From NCBI RefSeq assembly GCF_010093045.1, contig NZ_CP048115.1, forward strand, positions 3,844,001 to 3,908,000: a DNA stretch of 64,000 bases, given 5' to 3'. A program made the position numbers and the translations under genes. The notes below the pieces were generated by a model, which saw nothing but the letters and a program-made list of their open reading frames with translations, was not told the DNA's origin and did no database searches. This document shows positions 42,701-51,048 of the stretch, piece by piece; within the stretch, counting starts at the first letter, position 1, and every line of letters starts with the position of its first letter. Source of the stretch: Mucilaginibacter sp. 14171R-50 (lineage in GTDB: Bacteria > Bacteroidota > Bacteroidia > Sphingobacteriales > Sphingobacteriaceae).

Positions 42701-45099
42701 TCGCTTCGCAGGCTTTTAACCGGGTTTACCATAGCTGCCCTTAATGCTTTGTAACCAACCGTTAACCATGCTATAGCTATTGACGAAACAATAGCCAGCA
42801 CAAATACACCGACGGTAAGCGGTATGCGGTATGCAAAGTTTTGTAACCAGCCCGACATGATATACCACGCCAATGGCATAGCTATTAAGAATGCTACAGA
42901 AATTAGTATCATAAATTCTTTGGAGAACAGGAACACAATATTGAATACCGAAGCCCCCAATACTTTGCGTACACCTACTTCTTTGGTGCGTTGCACTGCC
43001 ATAAAGGATACCAGCCCATATAAGCCGAGGCATGAAATAAATATGGCTATAGCCGCAAATATTTTGTAAACCAAAGCCAGTTGGTTTTCCTGCCTGTAAA
43101 ACTGCGCTATGTTTTCATCCAGGAAATAACCGTTATAGGCATATTCCGGGTAGGTTTTTTCCCAAAGCTGCTGTATGTCCTTAACAGTTTTGCTTAAGTT
43201 TTTTGTCTGGATCTTGACAGCCACCTGCGACCAATTTGATTTTGCAGACGTTATAAAAGTTGGTTTAACAGCGTCGCGTAACGAGTTGGTTTTAAAATCT
43301 TTCACAACGCCGGTTATAGGCATCCAGCGGCCGCTGCCTATTTTTATGGTTTTACCTATCGCCTCCTCTGCATTACGGATGCCCAATTTGTGCACCAGCG
43401 TTTCGTTAACTACTGCCTGGCGGGCCGTGTCGCTTTCGTCATAGCCTTTACCCGCAGCAAACTTCAGTCCGAACGTTTTGAAATAATCCGCATCGGCGAA
43501 TTTTAAAAAAACGGTAAACGATACATCTTTTGGCGAGCCGTCAAAGTAAAAATTTGATCCCCAGTTATTTTCTGATGATGGCGCATCCGAGGCGAAACTC
43601 GTAGCCTTTACATTGGGGTTTTGCAGTATTTGCTGTTTAAATGAATTTACTTTGCTCAGGCTAACACTATCTGTATAGCCGGGGATAACCAATACGGCGT
43701 TTTTATTAAAGCCAAGGTCGGCTTCGTTTACAAAGTTCATTTGGTTTACCGCTACAATGGTCCCGATGATAAGTAACTGGGCAATGGCAAACTGGGCAAC
43801 CACCAGGGCGCGGCGTAAGGGTATGCCGCCAATTGATGCAGCTGTTATTTTATTTTTTAATGCAGCCACGGGTTTAAAGCCCGAGATTACCAACGCCGGA
43901 TAAATACCCGATAGCACTATTACTGCCAGCATGGTACATACCAGAAATATGGCCGTATCTGTATTTATCAGACCAATATCATCAGGTACGCTTGATATAT
44001 TTTTAAGATAGGGTAAAGCTATTTTTGCTATAACCACTGCCAATATCACCGAAAATGCAATAACCAGGGTAGTTTCGCCAATTACCTGCGCCACCAGTTG
44101 TTTGCGCGTGCTGCCCAATACTTTACGGATGCCAACCTCTTTTGAGCGCCCAACCGATTGCGCGGTTGAAAGGTTGATGAAGTTGATAGACGCCATTAGG
44201 ATGATCAAAATAGCGATAAAGGTTAGTGTACTGATGGTTGCCTTGCTGGTAGAATGGTCGCCAAGTGTATTGCCTATCAGTGTATCAAAGTGCATTTCGG
44301 CAAGTGGCTGCGCCAGATGCGTTCGCGCAGCACGTTTATCAGTCAGGTTCTTTTTGGTGAAGCCCACCAGCTGCGCCTCGAATTTTTGGCGGCTTAGGTT
44401 TTGGGGCAGTTGTAAAAATATCTGGTGATTACTGCTTATAGATCCCCATTCGTTATTGTAGCTGTATGTTTTGCCGCTTTGTTTCCAGGTGATGTACGAT
44501 ACCATTATTTTTAAGGGTATATCGCTGTTACTTGGCGCATCTTCAACTATACCGGCAACCCGTAAGGTTAAGGTGTTATCCATTTTAATGGTTTTACCCA
44601 TTGCCGTATTCCAATCGCCGAAATATTTTGTTGCGATAGCTTTGGTAATAACAACCATATTGGGCTGCGAAAGCACTTCTTTAGAACCGTTAAGCCACCT
44701 GGTTTGAAAAATATCGAAGAACTGCGGTTCCATAAAGAAAACCCCGATTGGCTCAATAAACTTCTTATCGTCCGTACCGGATACGGTCATCTGGCTGCCG
44801 TAGCTTGATGTTAAAGCAGCAAATTTTACCTGCGGAAAATCAATCCTTAAGGCATCAAGCGCCGGCACAGATACGCCCGGGTTATAGTTTATGCCATCTT
44901 CAGCCGTTTGTTTGGTAACCAGGTGGTAGATGTCATCAAAGTTTTTATTGAATTTATTAAAGCTTAGTTCAAATTTGAGGATAACAAATATGAGCAGACA
45001 GGCGCCAATGCCTACGCTTAAGCCCGAAATGTTGATTATAGAGTGCGCCTTATGACGGATGATATTCCTCCAGGCAATTTTGAAGTAATTTTTTAACAT
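42697..45099 (-). CDS. MacB/FtsX-type ABC permease P6, first gene of cluster 1
   Basis: An 800-residue permease from ATG 45099 (MLKNYFKIAWRNIIRHKAHS); an upstream ATG at 45141 would add 14 residues absent from the other ten. First coupling helix SVGRSKEVGIRKVLGSTRK, second RTKEVGVRKVLGAS, end NPVKSLRSE. Closest relative in the window is P5. A 215-nt region upstream, ending at the trpB gene, contains the 18-bp element shared with the ATPase promoter, so the cluster 1 transcript probably begins here. Confidence 0.92.
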   Translation of the reverse strand: MLKNYFKIAWRNIIRHKAHSIINISGLSVGIGACLLIFVILKFELSFNKFNKNFDDIYHLVTKQTAEDGINYNPGVSVPALDALRIDFPQVKFAALTSSYGSQMTVSGTDDKKFIEPIGVFFMEPQFFDIFQTRWLNGSKEVLSQPNMVVITKAIATKYFGDWNTAMGKTIKMDNTLTLRVAGIVEDAPSNSDIPLKIMVSYITWKQSGKTYSYNNEWGSISSNHQIFLQLPQNLSRQKFEAQLVGFTKKNLTDKRAARTHLAQPLAEMHFDTLIGNTLGDHSTSKATISTLTFIAILIILMASINFINLSTAQSVGRSKEVGIRKVLGSTRKQLVAQVIGETTLVIAFSVILAVVIAKIALPYLKNISSVPDDIGLINTDTAIFLVCTMLAVIVLSGIYPALVISGFKPVAALKNKITAASIGGIPLRRALVVAQFAIAQLLIIGTIVAVNQMNFVNEADLGFNKNAVLVIPGYTDSVSLSKVNSFKQQILQNPNVKATSFASDAPSSENNWGSNFYFDGSPKDVSFTVFLKFADADYFKTFGLKFAAGKGYDESDTARQAVVNETLVHKLGIRNAEEAIGKTIKIGSGRWMPITGVVKDFKTNSLRDAVKPTFITSAKSNWSQVAVKIQTKNLSKTVKDIQQLWEKTYPEYAYNGYFLDENIAQFYRQENQLALVYKIFAAIAIFISCLGLYGLVSFMAVQRTKEVGVRKVLGASVFNIVFLFSKEFMILISVAFLIAMPLAWYIMSGWLQNFAYRIPLTVGVFVLAIVSSIAIAWLTVGYKALRAAMVNPVKSLRSE

Positions 45100-45195
45100 A
45101 ATTATGGCAATATGTTTTATAACAGTTAAAACATATACCAAATTAGTAAGTGACTAATAACCAGGTATTTATAAAGATTTACAAGCGTGCTATAT

Positions 45196-45215
45196 GTACG
45201 TAAGCGTAACAGTAC
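45196..45215 (-). promoter_or_regulatory. GTAC-N12-GTAC pair beside the 18-bp element
   Basis: Two GTAC cores 16 nt apart, 2 nt on the gene side of the conserved 18-bp element. The place corresponds to the tighter CTGTAC-N6-GTACAG repeat upstream of the ATPase gene. Confidence 0.4.
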
Positions 45216-45217
45216 CT

Positions 45218-45235
45218 GTTCGGTTATGATACAGT
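45218..45235 (-). promoter_or_regulatory. 18-bp conserved element, copy 2 (upstream of P6)
   Basis: Identical over 18 bases to 29998-30015. With its left neighbour C, it also forms a CTGT-N11-ACAG imperfect dyad. It lies 119 nt before the P6 start codon. Confidence 0.65.
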
Positions 45236-45242
45236 CTGACAA

Positions 45243-45318
45243 GTTAAAAGTCGAAAGTCTTTAGTCCAAAGTATAAATAGCGACTTTAGACTGAAGGCTT
45301 TCGACTATAGACTTTTTA
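45243..45318 (-). repeat. 7-nt-periodic inverted element downstream of trpB
   Basis: AAAAGTC, GAAAGTC, TTTAGTC, CAAAGTA, TAAATAG, CGACTTT, AGACTGA, AGGCTTT, CGACTAT, AGACTTT in exact 7-nt register. The second half is the reverse complement of the first in kind, so the region can fold into a long hairpin and probably ends the trp message. Confidence 0.8.
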
Positions 45319-46497
45319 AAACCCAAAATGCCTGATATAAGTATCCAGGTCCTTATCCCCCCTGCCCGAAAGGCAGATCACTACATTATCGCTTTTTTGG
45401 AAGGTCATTTTTTCGAGATAAGCAAGCGCGTGCGCTGTTTCAATGGCCGGAATAATGCCCTCCATTTGCGAACATAACAGGCCGGCATTCAGGGCTTCAT
45501 CATCAGTGATGCTTACATATTTGGCGCGGTTTATTTTGTACAGATGCGCGTGCTGAGGGCCTATGCCCGGGTAATCCAGCCCGGCAGATATCGAATATGG
45601 TTCTTCTACCTGCCCGTCGGCCGTTTGCATCAATATGGTGCGGCTGCCGTGCAATACGCCTTCTTTTCCCAAAAATGTGGTTGCAGCCGAGTGGCCGCTG
45701 TCAACGCCTTTACCTGCTGCTTCAACAGCTACCAGTTTTACGGCTTCGTCGTCTAAAAAATGATAGAACATGCCCATGGCATTACTGCCGCCGCCCACGC
45801 AAGCCAGAGCGTATTGAGGCAATTCGCTGCCGGTTTGCTCCAATAGCTGTTTTTTTGTTTCGGCAGATATTACCGACTGAAACCTTGCCACCATATCAGG
45901 GTATGGGTACGGCCCTACTACCGAACCGATAATGTAATGGGTATCAACCGGGTTCCCTATCCAGTCGCGCAGAGCCTCGTTGGTGGCATCCTTCAACGTT
46001 TTGCTACCCGACGTTGCCGGTACTACCCTGGCGCCCAGCATTTTCATACGTGCCACATTCGGAGCCTGGCGCTCCATGTCAATCTCGCCCATGTAAACAA
46101 TACATTCAATACCTTTCAAGGCGCAAACCGTAGCCGTTGCTACCCCGTGCTGACCGGCGCCTGTTTCGGCGATGATGCGTTTTTTGCCCAAACGCTGTGC
46201 AAGCAATATCTGCCCTATGGCGTTGTTTATTTTGTGCGAACCGGTGTGGTTCAGGTCTTCGCGCTTAAAAAAAATGTTAGCCCCATATTTCTCAGAATAT
46301 CTTTTAGCATGATACAACGGGGATGGCCTGCCCACATAGTCTTTTAACAACTGGTCAAACTCTGCGGTAAAGCCGGGGTCGCTTATTATTTTGATGTATT
46401 CCTGCCTTAACTCTTCAACATTAGGATACAGCATTTCGGGGATATAGGCACCGCCAAAATCTCCGTAATAGCCTTGTTCGTTAACTCCGTACTTCAT
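45316..46497 (-). CDS. trpB: Tryptophan synthase beta chain
   Basis: Joins indole and serine to tryptophan with PLP. 393 residues, normal length. Visible: [16 protein letters not shown] at the start, the PLP lysine in [13 protein letters not shown] near residue 83, [10 protein letters not shown] near 110, the phosphate-binding [11 protein letters not shown] near 227 and CLSGRGDKD near 377. It is the third gene of trpD-trpF-trpB; its start overlaps the end of trpF by 17 nt, indicating coupled translation. trpA, which normally follows, is not here; permease P6 begins to the left instead. Confidence 0.97.
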   Translation of the reverse strand: MKYGVNEQGYYGDFGGAYIPEMLYPNVEELRQEYIKIISDPGFTAEFDQLLKDYVGRPSPLYHAKRYSEKYGANIFFKREDLNHTGSHKINNAIGQILLAQRLGKKRIIAETGAGQHGVATATVCALKGIECIVYMGEIDMERQAPNVARMKMLGARVVPATSGSKTLKDATNEALRDWIGNPVDTHYIIGSVVGPYPYPDMVARFQSVISAETKKQLLEQTGSELPQYALACVGGGSNAMGMFYHFLDDEAVKLVAVEAAGKGVDSGHSAATTFLGKEGVLHGSRTILMQTADGQVEEPYSISAGLDYPGIGPQHAHLYKINRAKYVSITDDEALNAGLLCSQMEGIIPAIETAHALAYLEKMTFQKSDNVVICLSGRGDKDLDTYIRHFGF

Positions 46498-47122
46498 TGC
46501 TGTTAAATGTGTTTATCGTAGTAAATGCTTGTGTTAGTTTATTTATATCCTTTAATGCTGGCGATACCTCAAATTTGCTGTTCAGATCTACCCCATAAAA
46601 TGCGGGATGCTTTATCTGCTTTACTTCTTCCAGGTTGTCTAAACTCAATCCTCCCGATAAAAGGAAAGGCACATCCAGTGTATATTTATCAAGAATAGTC
46701 CAATCAAACGTCTTCCCCGAACCGCCGTACGCCGCCGTTTTTGTATCGAACAGGAAATAATTCACATTGTTCTTGTATGCTTTCAGTTGTGTAAAATCAA
46801 AATTTTCGTCTACACCAAATGCTTTTATTACCTCCACCTCGTGTTTAAACATCCCGCAAAACTCCGGGCTTTCACTGCCGTGAAGCTGTATAGCGTCGAA
46901 CTTATACTTATATATTAATTTACTGATGGTATCTGCATCCTCATCCACAAAAACGCCAACTTTAGCAATATCTGTAGAAATATTTACCAGTTCATCATCC
47001 TCCATTGCGCCAATAAAACGCGCCGACCTATCGTAGCAAATAAAGCCCATATAGTCAGGCCTTATACCGGCAACAGCCTTAATGTTATCACTATCCCTTA
47101 ATCCGCAAACTTTAATTTTCAT
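46481..47122 (-). CDS. trpF: Phosphoribosylanthranilate isomerase
   Basis: Amadori rearrangement step of tryptophan synthesis. A 213-residue TIM barrel. Starts [14 protein letters not shown], with the catalytic Cys at residue 6, then [19 protein letters not shown] near 53, IQLHGSE near 79, the Asp in [18 protein letters not shown] near 124 and LSGGLSLDN near 155. It begins 1 nt after trpD ends and overlaps trpB by 17 nt. trpC, usually between trpD and trpF in relatives, is missing. Confidence 0.95.
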   Translation of the reverse strand: MKIKVCGLRDSDNIKAVAGIRPDYMGFICYDRSARFIGAMEDDELVNISTDIAKVGVFVDEDADTISKLIYKYKFDAIQLHGSESPEFCGMFKHEVEVIKAFGVDENFDFTQLKAYKNNVNYFLFDTKTAAYGGSGKTFDWTILDKYTLDVPFLLSGGLSLDNLEEVKQIKHPAFYGVDLNSKFEVSPALKDINKLTQAFTTINTFNSNEVRS

Positions 47123-47123
47123 T

Positions 47124-48113
47124 TTAATTGGCTATTAACGCTTTAAAGCTGCCCAGTGCCTTTTTGCTTATCAGCGATTCTTCGGCCTCGTAAAAGCAAT
47201 CGGCAAAGCTTTTTTGCGGATGAATAGTTTTAATTGCCATAGCGGCGTTGCTTAAAACCACGCTGGTTTGGGCAATCGTCGCATCATCATTAAGCACCTT
47301 CATAAATATATCTGCTGAATCGCTTACGGTATGCCCGCCGGTTATTTCATCTTCGTTTAGTTTGCCAAAACCAAGGCTTTCAATGCTATTTATTTTCTCG
47401 CCCTCGGCCGAAAACGTTTTAAAATCGCAGGTGAGCGAGATCTCATCGTAACCATCCAGCGCGTTCAGTATGGTATATTTTACTTCTGACTTTTGATACA
47501 GGTAAGCATATATCCTTGCCAGCTCAAGGTTAAACACCCCCACCATTTGGTTTTGCGGCTTAGCCGGGTTTACCAACGGGCCAAGCATATTAAAGAATGT
47601 TTTTACGCCAAGCTCTCGGCGTATTGGTGCTACGGTTTTCATGGCCGGATGAAACAAGGGCGCGTGCAGAAAGCATATATTAGCCTTATCGATGCTGCGC
47701 TTCAATGCATCGGTGTTGTTGGTGAACACATAACCCAGGTGCTCCATTACGTTTGACGACCCACAGCCCGAAGAAACGCCATAATTGCCATGCTTGGCAA
47801 CCTTATATCCTGCACCGGCTACCACAAATGATGCAAGTGTTGATATATTAAAAGTATCCTTGCCATCGCCGCCGGTGCCGCAAAGGTCTATCAGTTCGCC
47901 GGTTTGCAGGTCAACCGGCAGGCAAAGCTCCAGCATGGCATCCCGAAAACCCTCCAACTCGTTAACCGTAATGCTGCGCATGCAATACGCCGTCATAAAA
48001 GCGGCCATTTGCGAGTTATTGTATTTACCCAGCGCTATATTCAACAAAATTTCTTTCGACTGTTCGCGGGTAAATGTCTTATGTTCAAAAAGGTGGTTAA
48101 GTATCTGTTTCAT
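47124..48113 (-). CDS. trpD: Anthranilate phosphoribosyltransferase
   Basis: Transfers phosphoribosyl from PRPP to anthranilate. 329 residues. The PRPP loop GTGGDGKDTFN near residue 80, then KHGNYGVSS near 107, SSNVMEHLG near 119, and RRELGVKTFFNMLGPLVNP near 165 are standard. It is the first gene of the local trp cluster and stands behind an attenuator with a Trp-rich leader peptide, so its expression should fall when charged Trp-tRNA is plentiful. trpE and trpG are not adjacent; divergent KirBac lies upstream. Confidence 0.96.
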   Translation of the reverse strand: MKQILNHLFEHKTFTREQSKEILLNIALGKYNNSQMAAFMTAYCMRSITVNELEGFRDAMLELCLPVDLQTGELIDLCGTGGDGKDTFNISTLASFVVAGAGYKVAKHGNYGVSSGCGSSNVMEHLGYVFTNNTDALKRSIDKANICFLHAPLFHPAMKTVAPIRRELGVKTFFNMLGPLVNPAKPQNQMVGVFNLELARIYAYLYQKSEVKYTILNALDGYDEISLTCDFKTFSAEGEKINSIESLGFGKLNEDEITGGHTVSDSADIFMKVLNDDATIAQTSVVLSNAAMAIKTIHPQKSFADCFYEAEESLISKKALGSFKALIAN

Positions 48114-48123
48114 AATAGGCCAT

Positions 48124-48151
48124 AAAAAAAGGGTCGCCGTATTGGCAACCC
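48124..48151 (-). terminator. trp attenuator terminator (3:4 hairpin)
   Basis: On the minus strand GGGTTGCC (48144-48151) pairs with GGCGACCC (48131-48138), eight pairs including one T-G, 5-nt loop, followed by seven T. It lies 10 nt before the trpD start. GGCAGCC (48182-48188) can pair with the GGTTGCC arm instead, giving the competing antiterminator. Confidence 0.88.
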
Positions 48152-48181
48152 TTCTGTATATTTATCAAAAACAAAAAATGA

Positions 48182-48211
48182 GGCTGCCTTACGAATTCTC
48201 GTTAAGCCACC
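48182..48211 (-). promoter_or_regulatory. trp leader 1:2 (pause) hairpin and antiterminator arm
   Basis: GGTGGCTTAACGA (48199-48211), which overlaps the second and third Trp codons, pairs with TCGTAAGGCAGCC (48182-48194) with two mismatches. A ribosome stalled on the Trp codons would cover the first arm and free the second for pairing with the terminator arm. Confidence 0.7.
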
Positions 48212-48242
48212 ACCAATTGTTATTTAATATCTGCACTTTCAT
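48189..48242 (-). CDS. trpL: trp leader peptide TrpL (17 aa, three consecutive Trp)
   Basis: A short frame ATG 48240-48242 to TAA 48189-48191 encoding MKVQILNNNWWWLNENS. The three TGG codons (48207-48215) stand in the place expected for ribosome-mediated attenuation, followed by the alternative hairpins and a terminator just before trpD. Three Trp in seventeen residues is far above chance. No other function is needed for the peptide. Confidence 0.88.
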   Translation of the reverse strand: MKVQILNNNWWWLNENS

Positions 48243-48392
48243 ATTGTTAAGGCAAATATGGAAATTGTTTTCGCCAAAAGCAAGCATAATAATATTTTTA
48301 CGGAAGCAATTAGTGAATATTGAATTATCGGTTACAAATCCAAATATCAGGCTGTTCATAAATCAATAAGTCCGCCTGATCACTAAATAACC

Positions 48393-49337
48393 ATGGCTAT
48401 ACGCAAACAACATATCAACCCCGAGAACGATCTTGGCTTCGGCCCTCAGCCGGTGATCAAAAACCAGCCGCTTATTAATAAAGATGGTTCGGTAAATGTA
48501 AAGCGCAGGGGTTTATCGAGGTTTAATACTGCGGATACCTATCACACGCTCATTAAAATGAGCTGGGCAAGGTTTTGGGTAGTGGTACTCAGCGGATATT
48601 TGATCGCTAACCTGTTTTTTGCATCTATTTATGTATTGATAGGGATGGATAGCCTGGATGGCGCATCGGCGCATAACCATATGAGCCATATGCTTGATGC
48701 ATTCTTTTTTTCGGCGCAAACCATATCTACGGTGGGTTACGGGCATATCAGCCCGCGTGGAGTGATAGCCAACAGCGTGGCCGCCTTCGAATCGATGATT
48801 GGTTTGCTGGCCTTTGCGCTGGCTACCGGCTTGCTTTACGGGCGTTTTTCAAAACCATCAGCAAAAATAGTCTACAGCGAAAATATGGTGGTTGCCCCAT
48901 ACGGCGATAATGGGCGCGGATTGATGTTCAGGTTGGCCAATATCCGTAAAAACGTGCTGATAGATCTGGATATACAGGTCATTTTTTCGTACAACGAAGT
49001 TGTTGACGGCAAACCTATACGCCGTTTTTTCCCTTTAGAACTTGAGCGTAAATATGTGAGCCTGCTTACCCTAAACTGGACCATTGTGCATCCGCTTGAT
49101 GCCAACAGCCCGCTGATTGATATGATATACGAGGATCTGGAAACTTACCAGGCGAGCTTTTCGGTATTGCTGAAAGCGTTTGATGATACTTTTTCGCAAA
49201 CGGTGCATTCGCGTACATCCTACATAGCGCAGGATATGGTTTGGAACGCCAAATTTGTGCCTATGTTTACCCGCGATGAAGATGGCAGGATAGAACTGGA
49301 TATGGGTAAAATAAGTGAATTTGATATGGTTCATTAG
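48393..49337 (+). CDS. Inward-rectifier-type potassium channel (KirBac family)
   Basis: A 314-residue K+ channel of the inner membrane. Two membrane helices (about residues 52-78 and 128-150) flank a pore helix and the selectivity filter TVGYG near residue 112. The C-terminal ~165 residues form the cytoplasmic IRK-type Ig-like domain, beginning AKIVYSENMVVAPYGDNGRGLMFRLANIR. This matches KirBac architecture. A slide helix before the first membrane helix (TYHTLIKMSWARFW) is also visible. Single gene, divergent from the trp cluster, ending at a heptad-type hairpin. Confidence 0.93.
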   Translation: MAIRKQHINPENDLGFGPQPVIKNQPLINKDGSVNVKRRGLSRFNTADTYHTLIKMSWARFWVVVLSGYLIANLFFASIYVLIGMDSLDGASAHNHMSHMLDAFFFSAQTISTVGYGHISPRGVIANSVAAFESMIGLLAFALATGLLYGRFSKPSAKIVYSENMVVAPYGDNGRGLMFRLANIRKNVLIDLDIQVIFSYNEVVDGKPIRRFFPLELERKYVSLLTLNWTIVHPLDANSPLIDMIYEDLETYQASFSVLLKAFDDTFSQTVHSRTSYIAQDMVWNAKFVPMFTRDEDGRIELDMGKISEFDMVH

Positions 49338-49400
49338 TTCGCCGGCCAATTTGCCCGTTAGTTCTTTGTCACCAATAACCGATTGAACTAATGGACCAAT
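49325..49400. repeat. 7-nt-periodic inverted element between KirBac and SDR genes
   Basis: GGTTCAT, TAGTTCG, CCGGCCA, ATTTGCC, CGTTAGT on the left and AACCGAT, TGAACTA, ATGGACC, AATGAAC on the right, in 7-nt steps and mutually complementary. It lies between convergent genes and probably works as a two-way terminator. Its left edge overlaps the end of the KirBac gene. Confidence 0.65.
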
Positions 49401-49403
49401 GAA

Positions 49404-50219
49404 CTATTTCAGCAACGCGTTCTTCTCCCTCGCGAAAACTTTGAACACCTGCTTATCTAAAAAGGCAGGCCAAAATTTGCTCAGGAAAACGGTTAGCTTG
49501 CCTTGTAACGTCATGATCAAAGTACGGTTGCGGTTCTCTACACCGTCGGCTATTATTCGGGCGACCTCTTCAGCGGTCATCATTTTAGCTTCTTCTAATG
49601 TACTTTCGCCCTGTTGTACACCATTTTTATCAAGGGCAGTGTTGCGGATATTTGACGAGGTAAAGCCCGGGCATGCCAGCATAATATGTACGCCCGTCCT
49701 CAAATTTTCAACTCTCAAGGCATCCAGGAAACCATTTAAAGCAAATTTTGAAGCCGAGTAACCCGAGCGACCGGGTAAGCCTTTATAGCCGGCTATCGAC
49801 GATACGCCTACAATGCTGCCTTTAGTTGCTGTAATAGCCGGCAGTGCGTATTTGGTGCAGTACACGGCACCCCAAAAATTAACGTCCATTACGGTTTTTA
49901 AAACGGCCAGGTTTACATCGTTAAATAGCGCGCGCATAGATATACCCGCGTTGTTAACCAGCACATCTATTTTTCCAAAAGTAAATTGAGCCTGTTTAAT
50001 AAGGGCAGCGCACTCCTCCTCCACGGTTACATCGCATTGTACGGCAATGGCCTTTATGGCATAATCTGTTTGCAGCGTTTGGGCTATATGGCAAAGGGTA
50101 ACATACTGGCGGGAAGCTAACACCAGATTGGCGCCGCGCCGGGCAAACTCTATGGCAAGGGCTTTGCCTATACCCGAAGACGCGCCTGTGATGAGTACAA
50201 CCTTATCTTTCAATTTCAT
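49404..50219 (-). CDS. Short-chain dehydrogenase/reductase (SDR)
   Basis: A 271-residue classical SDR. Seen: LITGASSGIGKALA near residue 10 (dinucleotide binding), NNAGIS near 90, the catalytic Ser in VGVSSIAGYKG and YSASKF near 155. The substrate is not indicated; many such proteins act on lipid or sugar alcohols. The start overlaps the end of the glycosyltransferase gene by 17 nt, so the two are co-translated; order of transcription is recR, GT2, SDR. Confidence 0.92.
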   Translation of the reverse strand: MKLKDKVVLITGASSGIGKALAIEFARRGANLVLASRQYVTLCHIAQTLQTDYAIKAIAVQCDVTVEEECAALIKQAQFTFGKIDVLVNNAGISMRALFNDVNLAVLKTVMDVNFWGAVYCTKYALPAITATKGSIVGVSSIAGYKGLPGRSGYSASKFALNGFLDALRVENLRTGVHIMLACPGFTSSNIRNTALDKNGVQQGESTLEEAKMMTAEEVARIIADGVENRNRTLIMTLQGKLTVFLSKFWPAFLDKQVFKVFAREKNALLK

Positions 50220-51042
50220 ATTTCGGTGCGAACATCTGCGGGATAGCCGGAATTTTTATTTCGGGCATGTGGAGCAAATATTTGGCAGCGAATATAATCA
50301 TAGCACCATAAAAATGCCTGATATAGCTCCAGGTAAATTTAGAGCGTAACCGGGTATTAAAGCTGAGTATGTAGGTTTTTGGGAAATAATAATTTTTGTA
50401 CCCCGCCAGGCGGATACGGAACGAAAGATCGATATCATGACCAAACTTTACAAACCGCTCGTCGAAGTCGCCAACATGGTTCACTACCGACCGGCGCAAC
50501 AACATAAATGCACCATTAATCACGTCAACTTCGGTAGTTGCAAACTCCTCATCTTCTACCCAATCATCATCGTTTTTATACAAGCGCGATTTTGGGAAGT
50601 GTTTGGCCAAGCCGGTTAATTTCAGCAAACCACCCCAGGCACGCGAAAACCCGGTTCTGGATTCGGAAATAAATTTGCCGCGCGGGCTTAACATACGCAC
50701 CCCTACACCACCCGCATCGTTATGGGCGTCCATAAATTCAAGCACGTGCTCTACGGTTTTTTTGCCGCTAATAGTATCCGCATTGACCAGTAAAACATAC
50801 TCGCCCTTGGCTTCTTCAATCCCCTGATTGCGGGCTTTAGCCACGCCGGCATGGTGCTGATTAACAATCAATTTGGCTTGGGGGAACTCATTACCAAGCA
50901 TCGCCACCGACTTGTCTGAAGATGCATCGTCAACCACAATCAACTCATAATCAATATCGCGGCAAGCTCTATTTAAAGTAAATAATGCTTGCCTTAATTT
51001 GTTGCACATATTGTGATTAACAACTATAACAGAAAGTTTCAT
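50203..51042 (-). CDS. Glycosyltransferase family 2
   Basis: A 279-residue GT-A fold enzyme. It starts KLSVIVVNHNMCNKLRQAL, then VVDDASSDKS near residue 38, ARNQGIEEAKGEYVLLVNAD near 70 (the DXD position reads NAD), and INGAFMLLRR followed by FDERFVKFGHDIDLSFRI near 190-220, which resembles rhamnosyltransferase-like GT2 proteins. Donor and acceptor unknown; cell-surface polysaccharide is likely. It lies 6 nt after recR and overlaps the SDR gene by 17 nt. Confidence 0.9.
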   Translation of the reverse strand: MKLSVIVVNHNMCNKLRQALFTLNRACRDIDYELIVVDDASSDKSVAMLGNEFPQAKLIVNQHHAGVAKARNQGIEEAKGEYVLLVNADTISGKKTVEHVLEFMDAHNDAGGVGVRMLSPRGKFISESRTGFSRAWGGLLKLTGLAKHFPKSRLYKNDDDWVEDEEFATTEVDVINGAFMLLRRSVVNHVGDFDERFVKFGHDIDLSFRIRLAGYKNYYFPKTYILSFNTRLRSKFTWSYIRHFYGAMIIFAAKYLLHMPEIKIPAIPQMFAPKYEIER

Positions 51043-51048
51043 AAGCTA

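Noticed and set aside
45100-45141. Longer start for P6 at 45141
   Set aside because: It adds 14 residues before the conserved MLKNYFKIAWRN start shared with the other permeases.
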